Under the pieces are notes generated by a model. The model had not been told where the DNA came from. It searched no databases and worked only from the letters and a program-made list of their open reading frames with translations. From contig CAJUOO010000042.1 in the NCBI GenBank assembly GCA_910588535.1, positions 1 through 28,721 on the forward strand: a stretch of 28,721 nucleotides of DNA, in the 5' to 3' direction. Shown here piece by piece: positions 22,404-28,721 of the stretch (the stretch's first letter is position 1; every line of letters begins with the position of its first letter). A program made the translations under genes and the position numbers. Origin of the DNA: an uncultured Lachnospiraceae bacterium. Lineage in GTDB: Bacteria; Bacillota; Clostridia; Lachnospirales; Lachnospiraceae.

Positions 22404-23792
22404 ATGGAAAAGACGATGGAAAAGATTGTGGCTCTGGCAAAGTCCAGAGGGTTTGTGTATCCGGGTTCCGAGATTTATGGTGGTCTTGCAAACACGTGGG
22501 ATTACGGCAATCTGGGAGTGGAGCTTAAGAACAATGTAAAAAAAGCATGGTGGAAGAAATTTATTCAGGAGAATCCTTATAATGTGGGGGTGGACTGCGC
22601 GATTTTGATGAATCCACAGACGTGGGTGGCTTCTGGCCATCTGGGAGGATTTTCTGATCCGCTGATGGATTGCAAGTGCTGCCATGAGCGTTTTCGTGCG
22701 GATAAGCTAATCGAGGACTATCTCGAAGAAAAACATATGGAGATAGAGGGAAGTGTCGACGCGTGGTCACAGGAGAAGATGAAGAACTTTGTTGAGGAGA
22801 ACAATATTCCATGTCCTTCCTGTGGCAAACATGATTTCACGGATATTCGCCAGTTTAATCTGATGTTCAAGACTTTTCAGGGCGTGACAGAGGACGCAAA
22901 AAATACTATCTATCTAAGACCGGAGACGGCACAGGGTATCTTTGTCAATTTTAAAAATGTACAGAGAACCTCAAGAAAGAAGATGCCGTTTGGTATTGGA
23001 CAGATTGGAAAGTCTTTCCGCAATGAGATCACGCCGGGAAATTTTACATTCCGCACGAGAGAATTTGAGCAGATGGAGCTAGAGTTTTTCTGTGAGCCAG
23101 ACACCGATCTGGAATGGTTTGCTTATTGGAAGGAATTTTGTATTAAATGGCTGAAAACACTAGGTATTAAGGATGAGGAGCTGCGCGCGAGAGATCACGA
23201 GAAGGAGGAGCTTAGCTTTTACAGCAAGGCTACCACGGATCTAGAGTTTTTATTCCCGTTTGGCTGGGGAGAGTTGTGGGGGATAGCAGACAGAACGGAT
23301 TATGATCTGACACAGCACCAGAATGTATCTGGCGAGGATATGGGCTATTTTGATGATGAGAAGGCAAAGAAATACATTCCTTATGTGATAGAGCCTTCTC
23401 TTGGCGCAGATCGCGTGACGCTCGCGTTTTTATGTTCTGCATATGATGAGGAGGAGCTTGCGGAGGGGGATATGCGCACGGTGCTTCACTTCCATCCAGC
23501 GCTTGCACCAGTTAAGGTCGGGGTACTTCCACTCTCTAAAAAATTAAGTGAGGGTGCAGAAAATATCTATACGGAATTATCCAAATATTATAACTGTGAG
23601 TACGATGACAGGGGGAATATCGGAAAGCGGTACAGAAGGCAGGATGAGATAGGCACACCGTTCTGCGTTACTTATGATTTTGATTCGCAGACCGACGGGG
23701 CTGTGACAGTTCGCGACCGCGACAGCATGGAGCAGGAGAGAGTAAAAATAGAGGATTTAAAGACATATCTGGATAAGAAGATGGAGTTTTAG
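22404..23792 (+). CDS. glyS: Glycyl-tRNA synthetase, single-chain dimeric type
   Basis: Class II synthetase of the alpha2 type (also called GlyQS), unlike the two-subunit enzyme of many bacteria. 462 residues. Landmarks: N-terminal GFVYPGSEIYGGLANTWDYG (17-36), zinc-like cysteines C90, C92, C93 and C137, C140, class II motif 2 near 203-222 (GKSFRNEI, FRTREFEQMELEFF), and motif 3 in PSLGADRVTLAFL. The anticodon-binding domain occupies the C-terminal ~100 residues (PVKVGVLPLSKKL... DEIGTPFCVTYDF...). The ATG at 22404 has AAAGGAAGAG upstream. An in-frame TTG at 22383 lies before the RBS and is rejected. No clear terminator follows within 270 nt. Confidence 0.97.
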   Translation: MEKTMEKIVALAKSRGFVYPGSEIYGGLANTWDYGNLGVELKNNVKKAWWKKFIQENPYNVGVDCAILMNPQTWVASGHLGGFSDPLMDCKCCHERFRADKLIEDYLEEKHMEIEGSVDAWSQEKMKNFVEENNIPCPSCGKHDFTDIRQFNLMFKTFQGVTEDAKNTIYLRPETAQGIFVNFKNVQRTSRKKMPFGIGQIGKSFRNEITPGNFTFRTREFEQMELEFFCEPDTDLEWFAYWKEFCIKWLKTLGIKDEELRARDHEKEELSFYSKATTDLEFLFPFGWGELWGIADRTDYDLTQHQNVSGEDMGYFDDEKAKKYIPYVIEPSLGADRVTLAFLCSAYDEEELAEGDMRTVLHFHPALAPVKVGVLPLSKKLSEGAENIYTELSKYYNCEYDDRGNIGKRYRRQDEIGTPFCVTYDFDSQTDGAVTVRDRDSMEQERVKIEDLKTYLDKKMEF

Positions 23793-23961
23793 AGAACAGG
23801 ACAATAGATCTCATCTATGTTGTGTCTGTGGCGCTTGTGTATAATTATGCAATAGTTTCGCATCGTCATATGCCGCAGAGCTGCCTTCTATAACAAAAGT
23901 AGCACAAAAAGATAGAATATATGAAAACAGAGCGAAAATCCAGCCTTATGAAAAAAAGTAG

Positions 23962-23989
23962 TGGACGTAAGCCAAAAGTATGTTATAAT
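23962..23989 (+). promoter_or_regulatory. ppdK promoter
   Basis: TGGACG (-35, 4/6), a 16-nt spacer, and TATAAT (-10, 6/6) with an upstream TG that makes it an extended -10 promoter. The start would fall near 23996, leaving a ~68-nt leader with a small GTCA-GAGA-TGAC tetraloop hairpin (24021-24032 region) and the RBS AGGAGG. The rest of the 271-nt gap from 23793 holds no gene that I can support. Confidence 0.65.
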
Positions 23990-24063
23990 ATTAACAGATT
24001 TTCACGAAAAATAGCCGTCAGAGATGACAGGAAGCAATGAAACAAACAGGAGGAATGTAGAGT

Positions 24064-26685
24064 ATGGCAAAATGGGTGTATTTGTTCAAAGAAGGTAATG
24101 CAGATATGCGTAATCTGCTTGGTGGAAAGGGTGCGAATCTCGCAGAGATGACCAATCTGGGTCTTCCGATTCCACAGGGATTTACCGTTACGACAGAGGC
24201 TTGTACAGATTATTATAATAACGGAAAGAAGATCAGCGATGAGATTCAGGAGCAGATCTTTGTAGCTTTGAAGCAGCTTGAGGAGCTTCAGGGAAAGAAA
24301 TTCGGGGATACACAGGATCCGCTTTTGGTGTCAGTTCGTTCTGGTGCTCGTGCTTCTATGCCGGGTATGATGGATACGATCTTAAATCTGGGACTGAATG
24401 ATGAGGCTGTGGAAGGTTTTGCAAATAAGACAGGCAATCCTCGTTTTGCATATGATTCCTACAGAAGATTTATCCAGATGTTCTCAGATGTGGTTATGGA
24501 GATGAGCAAAACCTTCTTTGAGGGAATTTTGGATGAGATTAAGGAAGCCAAGGGCGCAAAATATGATACAGATCTGACTGCGGAGGATCTGAAGGAGGTT
24601 ATTGTGCGCTATAAGGGAATTTATAAAGAGAAGATGGGTGAGGAGTTCCCACAGGATCCAAAGGTTCAGCTTATGGAGGCCGTGAAGGCAGTATTCCGCT
24701 CATGGGACAACCCAAGAGCTATTGTATACCGCAGAATGAATGATATTCCGGGTGATTGGGGCACAGCGGTAAATGTGCAGGCGATGGTATTCGGAAATAT
24801 GGGTAATACTTCTGGCACAGGTGTTGCATTTACAAGAAATCCTTCTACCGGCGAGCATGGTATTTACGGCGAGTATTTGATCAATGCGCAGGGCGAGGAT
24901 GTTGTGGCAGGTATCCGCACACCTCAGCCAATCACAAAACTTGCAGAGGATCTGCCAGACTGCTACAAGCAGTTTATGGAGATTGCGAACAAGCTTGAGA
25001 ATCACTACCGCGATATGCAGGATATGGAGTTTACCATTCAGGAGGGCAAGCTGTATTTCCTTCAGACAAGAAATGGAAAGAGAACAGCTCCTGCCGCTAT
25101 TCAGATTGCATGTGATCTGGTGGATGAAGGAAAGATTACAGAGGAAGAAGCAGTTCTTCGTATTGAGGCGAAGTCTCTGGATCAGCTTCTGCATCCTACC
25201 TTTGACGCTAAGGCACTGAAGGAGGGTGAAGTGATCGGAAGTGCACTTCCAGCTTCTCCGGGAGCAGCGGCTGGAAAGGTATACTTTACAGCAGAGGATG
25301 CGAAGGCAGCAGGAGAGCGCGGAGAAAGAGTGATTTTGGTTCGTCTGGAGACATCTCCAGAGGATATAGAGGGTATGCATGCTGCACAGGGAATCTTGAC
25401 CGTTCGCGGCGGTATGACAAGCCATGCAGCAGTGGTTGCGCGCGGTATGGGAACCGCATGTGTATCTGGCTGCGGTGATATTAAGATCAATGAGGAAGCT
25501 AAGGTGTTTGAGCTTGGCGGACATAAGATTGTGGAGGGAGATTACATCTCTCTGGATGGCTCTACCGGTAAGATTTATCTTGGAGATATCAAGACGGTTG
25601 AGGCTTCTGTATCAGGAAACTTCGGCAGAATTATGGCTTGGGCAGATAAGTTTAGAACATTGAAAGTTAGGACGAATGCGGATACTCCTGCGGATACAAA
25701 AAATGCTGTTAAGCTTGGCGCTGAGGGAATTGGTCTTTGCCGTACAGAGCATATGTTCTTTGAGGCGGACCGTATTCCAAAGATCCGCAAGATGATTCTG
25801 TCTGATACTGTTGAGGCGAGAGAGGCGGCACTGAACGAGCTGATTCCTTTCCAGAAGAGTGACTTTAAGGCTATGTATGAGGCGTTGGAGGGAAGACCGA
25901 TGACCGTGCGTTATCTGGACCCGCCGCTTCATGAGTTTGTTCCGACAGATATGGAGGACATTAAGGCACTTGCAGCAGATATGGGATTGACACCAGAAGA
26001 TGTCAAGGCAAAATGTGATGAGCTTCATGAGTTTAACCCTATGATGGGTCACAGAGGCTGTCGTCTGGCTGTGACATATCCTGAGATTGCTAAGATGCAG
26101 ACGAGAGCTGTTATGGAGGCTGCTATCGAGGTGAAGCAGGAGAAAGGTTACGATATAGTTCCAGAGATTATGATTCCACTTGTTGGAGAGAAGAAGGAAT
26201 TGAAGTATGTGAAGGATATTGTGATAGAGACTGCTGAGCAGGTGAAGAAGGAAAAAGGTTCTGATATTGAATACCATATTGGAACGATGATTGAGATTCC
26301 TCGTGCAGCACTCTTGGCAAATGAGATTGCAGAGGAGGCAGAATTCTTCTCCTTTGGAACCAATGACCTGACACAGATGACCTTTGGATTCTCCCGCGAT
26401 GACGCTGGAAAATTCTTAGATTCCTATTATAAATCTAAGATTTATGAGTCCGATCCATTTGCTAGACTGGATCAGAATGGTGTGGGGCAGTTAGTTTCTA
26501 TGGCAGCAGAGAAGGGCCGCAGCGTGAGATCCGATCTTAAGCTTGGCATCTGTGGAGAGCATGGAGGAGATCCTTCTTCCATCGAATTCTGTCATAAGGT
26601 TGGGCTTAATTACGTATCCTGCTCACCTTTCCGTGTGCCGATTGCTAGACTTGCCGCTGCACAGGCTGCTTTGAACAATAAGTAA
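24064..26685 (+). CDS. ppdK: Pyruvate, phosphate dikinase
   Basis: Interconverts PEP + AMP + PPi and pyruvate + ATP + Pi, used in anaerobes for PPi-linked glycolysis or gluconeogenesis. 873 residues, one less than the well-studied Clostridium symbiosum enzyme. The N-terminal ATP-grasp domain opens MAKWVYLFKEGNADMRNLLGGKGANLAEM and holds SVRSGARASMPGMMDTILNLG. The phosphohistidine is H454 in GGMTSHAAVVARGMG, with the adjacent Thr/Ser where a PDRP-type regulator acts. The PEP/pyruvate barrel shows LCRTEHMFF, EFNPMMGHRGCRL, FGTNDLTQMTFGFSRDD and the catalytic cysteine in YVSCSPFRVPIARLA. The RBS AGGAGG is strong. It has its own promoter and a terminator after it. Neither a CcpN-like regulator nor the PDRP gene, found near here in Bacillus, is present. 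Confidence 0.98.
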   Translation: MAKWVYLFKEGNADMRNLLGGKGANLAEMTNLGLPIPQGFTVTTEACTDYYNNGKKISDEIQEQIFVALKQLEELQGKKFGDTQDPLLVSVRSGARASMPGMMDTILNLGLNDEAVEGFANKTGNPRFAYDSYRRFIQMFSDVVMEMSKTFFEGILDEIKEAKGAKYDTDLTAEDLKEVIVRYKGIYKEKMGEEFPQDPKVQLMEAVKAVFRSWDNPRAIVYRRMNDIPGDWGTAVNVQAMVFGNMGNTSGTGVAFTRNPSTGEHGIYGEYLINAQGEDVVAGIRTPQPITKLAEDLPDCYKQFMEIANKLENHYRDMQDMEFTIQEGKLYFLQTRNGKRTAPAAIQIACDLVDEGKITEEEAVLRIEAKSLDQLLHPTFDAKALKEGEVIGSALPASPGAAAGKVYFTAEDAKAAGERGERVILVRLETSPEDIEGMHAAQGILTVRGGMTSHAAVVARGMGTACVSGCGDIKINEEAKVFELGGHKIVEGDYISLDGSTGKIYLGDIKTVEASVSGNFGRIMAWADKFRTLKVRTNADTPADTKNAVKLGAEGIGLCRTEHMFFEADRIPKIRKMILSDTVEAREAALNELIPFQKSDFKAMYEALEGRPMTVRYLDPPLHEFVPTDMEDIKALAADMGLTPEDVKAKCDELHEFNPMMGHRGCRLAVTYPEIAKMQTRAVMEAAIEVKQEKGYDIVPEIMIPLVGEKKELKYVKDIVIETAEQVKKEKGSDIEYHIGTMIEIPRAALLANEIAEEAEFFSFGTNDLTQMTFGFSRDDAGKFLDSYYKSKIYESDPFARLDQNGVGQLVSMAAEKGRSVRSDLKLGICGEHGGDPSSIEFCHKVGLNYVSCSPFRVPIARLAAAQAALNNK

Positions 26686-26697
26686 TGTGATTGATTT

Positions 26698-26760
26698 GCC
26701 GCCACAGCTTTTTATTGGCTTGCATATTTAAGAAAGCTGGGGCGGCTAGTATAGTTTTTA
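26698..26760 (+). terminator. Probable ppdK terminator
   Basis: The arms 26698-26711 and 26733-26746 pair over 14 positions with one mismatch and a 21-nt loop, and are followed after 8 nt by ATAGTTTTTA. The stem is strong, but the T-run is not adjacent, so efficiency is unsure. Confidence 0.65.
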
Positions 26761-26779
26761 ATCAGTAGAGGAAAATAGC

Positions 26780-28465
26780 ATGAAAAACATGAAAGTAAAG
26801 AATAAACTAATCCTTTTTAGCGGTATCATGTTAGCTCTTATTATATGGACTGCCGGAGTGGGCATGATTGTGGCAAATTTGACGAATAAAGCTCGCTCAG
26901 AGCGGTTTAATACATATGGTCGGGGTGAGCTGTATCTTTGTGAAGCTTTCAGTAATTTCCATGAAGTTAAAGTGCATTTGCGCAATATGCTGTTTTTATA
27001 TGATGAGAATGATTTGGATGGAAGACAGCAGGAGATGATGGTGATCCGTGAAAAGGTTGAAGAAGCGAGTCAGAACTTTTCAGCATATTATGATATGATA
27101 GGTTCCTACGATCAAGAGATTGTCGATAATTTTGAGAAGTGTCTTGTCCATGTCAATGCATATAAGGACTATGTAGAGAATGCGATAGTTCTTGTGAATA
27201 ATGGTGAGTTGGAGACAGCGATTCAAGAGCTTTTGACTACAGGGCTACAGACGGCTACCGATGCAGAAACTTTACTAAGAGAGATCATTAAACAGATGGA
27301 TGAAGATTCGGAGGCTGCGGATCAGAATATTGAATTTCAGGTAGATGCATTGTTTGTGGGTATGGTTGCCATCTGTGTTCTCAGCATTATAATAGCTGTG
27401 ATCTATTGTTCTATTCTTACAAGATCCATTACAGGTCCTATCGCAAAGCTTTCTGTGGCATCGAAAAAGCTTGCATATGGAGATGTTGAGGTGGATTGTA
27501 CAAAGACCAGTGAGGATGATCTGGGAGCACTTCTCGATGACTTTGCTCATATGGCAGGTAATATTAAAGAGCAGGCCAGAGTTGCGGAGATGATATCACA
27601 GGGAGATTTGACTGTGAAAGTAGAACCCAGAGGAGAGAGAGATATTCTTGGCAAGGCTCTTAAAAAGCTGGTGACAGATAATAATATTACGCTTGGAAAT
27701 ATTGCGGAATCAACCAGACAGGTGACGCTGGAGTCAGGGCAGGTTGCATCGGCAAGCCAGTCATTGGCACAGGGTTCAACGGAGCAGGCGAGTGCTCTTG
27801 AACAGGTATCGGTATCAATGAGCGAGATCGCAGAGCACACCAAAAACAATGCTACAGAGGCCGATCAGGCAAATCAGCTTGTACATAGTGTGAAAGAGAT
27901 GGCAGTCACCGGAAACGGAGAGATGCGCTCCATGATTGATGCTATGAATGACATTAATGAGTCCTCTATGAGCATCTCCAAGATAATAAAGGTAATTGAT
28001 GATATTGCGTTCCAGACCAATATGCTCGCATTAAATGCGGCGGTGGAGGCTGCTAGGGCTGGAGAGGCCGGAAAAGGTTTTGCAGTGGTTGCCGAGGAAG
28101 TAAGAGATCTTGCGGCGAAGAGTACCGCGGCGGCAAGTGAGACAGCAGATTTGATAGAGACGTCTATAGCAAAGGTAAATCATGGTACAGGTCTTGTTGA
28201 CAGAACGGCAAAGTCTTTGAATGAGATTGTTCTTTCTATTGATAAGATTGTTGATTTGATTGCTGATATTGCTTCAGCATCAAACAATCAGGCGACAGCG
28301 GTAGCACAGATCAATCAGGCGATCGGACAGGTGTCACAGGTAGTGCAGACAAATTCTGCTACCAGTGAAGAGTGTGCTGCAGCCAGCGAGGAGTTGTCAA
28401 GTCAGGCTGCTGCATTGAGAACACTTATGTCAAGCTATAAGCTTGATGGAAGAAGAGGATATTAA
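26780..28465 (+). CDS. Methyl-accepting chemotaxis protein
   Basis: 561 residues, membrane chemoreceptor. TM1 is at ~9-33. An extracellular helical sensor of ~155 residues (four-helix-bundle-like, no Cache signature) follows, then TM2 at ~190-214, then HAMP (~215-270). A second HAMP-like unit follows (EQARVAEMISQGDLTVKVEPRGERDILGKALKKL, ~268-302), an arrangement seen in some receptors. The signalling hairpin tip lies near 407-445 with DIAFQTNMLALNAAVEAARAGEAGKGFAVVAEEVRDLA, the CheW/CheA contact. There is no C-terminal CheR-docking pentapeptide. GAGG lies 8 nt before the ATG. It stands alone between two terminators, with no che or flagellar gene nearby. The ligand is unknown. Confidence 0.95.
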   Translation: MKNMKVKNKLILFSGIMLALIIWTAGVGMIVANLTNKARSERFNTYGRGELYLCEAFSNFHEVKVHLRNMLFLYDENDLDGRQQEMMVIREKVEEASQNFSAYYDMIGSYDQEIVDNFEKCLVHVNAYKDYVENAIVLVNNGELETAIQELLTTGLQTATDAETLLREIIKQMDEDSEAADQNIEFQVDALFVGMVAICVLSIIIAVIYCSILTRSITGPIAKLSVASKKLAYGDVEVDCTKTSEDDLGALLDDFAHMAGNIKEQARVAEMISQGDLTVKVEPRGERDILGKALKKLVTDNNITLGNIAESTRQVTLESGQVASASQSLAQGSTEQASALEQVSVSMSEIAEHTKNNATEADQANQLVHSVKEMAVTGNGEMRSMIDAMNDINESSMSISKIIKVIDDIAFQTNMLALNAAVEAARAGEAGKGFAVVAEEVRDLAAKSTAAASETADLIETSIAKVNHGTGLVDRTAKSLNEIVLSIDKIVDLIADIASASNNQATAVAQINQAIGQVSQVVQTNSATSEECAAASEELSSQAAALRTLMSSYKLDGRRGY

Positions 28466-28498
28466 AGTCGAGCGGCATTAATATAAGATAGATGTAAG

Positions 28499-28541
28499 AT
28501 ACCCCGTTTATAAATTTGCGGGGTATTTTATATGCTTTTTT
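28499..28541 (+). terminator. Intrinsic terminator after the chemoreceptor gene
   Basis: ATACCCCG (28499-28506) pairs with CGGGGTAT (28519-28526) across a 12-nt loop, followed by TTTTATATGCTTTTTTA. It closes the chemoreceptor transcript 34 nt after the stop codon. Confidence 0.85.
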
Positions 28542-28639
28542 ACTATATATAAATGTAATCTATTACGAGCTAGGCTTGTTTTTTCTCTGTTATATTTTTT
28601 ATGATGTTTATATTTTTGTGTTGCTAAAAATCTGCTGTA

Positions 28640-28720
28640 TCATTTTGGGGGAAGTTCCGTCCGGTAAACTGCCTGTGGTTCTCCGTCACCCCGCTCCCGC
28701 TTAGTGAAAAACGCAGCGGA
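28640..28720 (-). CDS. Possible 3' end of a gene entering from the right edge
   Basis: A minus-strand frame is open from the window edge to a TGA at 28640-28642, giving 26 residues with a charged, hydrophilic end (KRERGDGEPQAVYRTELPPK). The DNA here is about 60% G+C, while the ~100 nt to its left are very AT rich, so this may be coding and foreign. A second minus frame and a plus frame are also open over this short span, so the call is weak. No family recognised. Confidence 0.25.
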   Translation of the reverse strand, partial: SAAFFTKRERGDGEPQAVYRTELPPK

Positions 28721-28721
28721 C

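Noticed and set aside
24700..25524. A long minus-strand open frame (274 codons) inside ppdK
   Set aside because: It is antisense to a certain gene. The length follows from the biased codon use of ppdK, and the product (rich in Cys, His, Leu) resembles no protein.
28516..28704. A plus-strand open frame of 62 codons after the chemoreceptor terminator
   Set aside because: It starts within the terminator, has no RBS, and crosses the composition break. The hydrophobic product reflects T-rich DNA.
1..28721. CRISPR array, phage, insertion sequence or toxin-antitoxin pair
   Set aside because: I saw no direct repeat series with spacers, no transposase or integrase motifs and no paired small toxin/antitoxin genes in either strand.

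Overview
The window looks like core chromosome of a moderately low-GC Firmicute of the class Clostridia, most likely Lachnospiraceae. This is inference from gene content and order: a type I glutamine synthetase followed by an ANTAR-domain protein, LL-diaminopimelate aminotransferase, a single-chain glycyl-tRNA synthetase, pyruvate phosphate dikinase, a small DUF6514-like protein, and the Firmicute order era - yqzL-like - recO - glyS - ppdK. Ribosome binding sites are strong and purine rich. I see no phage genes, insertion sequence, CRISPR array or rRNA.

Layout. Positions 1-260 hold the 3' part of a tRNA-Lys(UUU) and a complete tRNA-Leu(UAG), each followed by its own intrinsic terminator. Positions 346-8256 are a plus-strand run: leuS, glnA, an ANTAR protein with a degenerate receiver, dapL, a cytidylate-kinase-like protein, an HD-GYP phosphodiesterase, and a sigma-70-like protein that keeps pieces of regions 1.2, 2 and 3 but has no visible promoter-recognition regions. 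A hairpin pair at 8263-8359, the first a bidirectional terminator, separates this run from a convergent class A penicillin-binding protein (8430-11207, minus). A divergent DUF6514-like gene follows. Then comes a 160-nt region (11887-12047) that can fold into one long interrupted rod, between that gene and the minus-strand pair typA - yigZ (14639 down to 12080).

Positions 14861-18955 are a tightly overlapping three-gene unit: a MacB/LolD-type ABC ATPase with an acidic tail, a secreted membrane-anchored protein of four Ig-like (CARDB/NEW3-type) repeats, and a MacB/FtsX-type permease. Positions 19095-23792 hold a tandem OB-fold SSB-like protein, era, a small yqzL-like gene overlapping recO, recO, an unrecognised lipoprotein, and glyS. 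ppdK has its own promoter and is followed by a chemoreceptor. The last ~75 bases change sharply to high GC and may be the edge of another gene or element.

Working together: most genes are housekeeping (translation: tRNAs, leuS, glyS, typA, era; repair: recO; nitrogen and carbon flow: glnA, ppdK; wall synthesis: dapL, PBP). The less ordinary parts are the ANTAR pseudo-receiver next to glnA, the truncated sigma-like protein behind a c-di-GMP phosphodiesterase, the ABC unit with a surface repeat protein, the tandem OB-fold protein, and the rod-like RNA candidate. All functional calls rest on motif recognition by eye. No database search or folding program was run.
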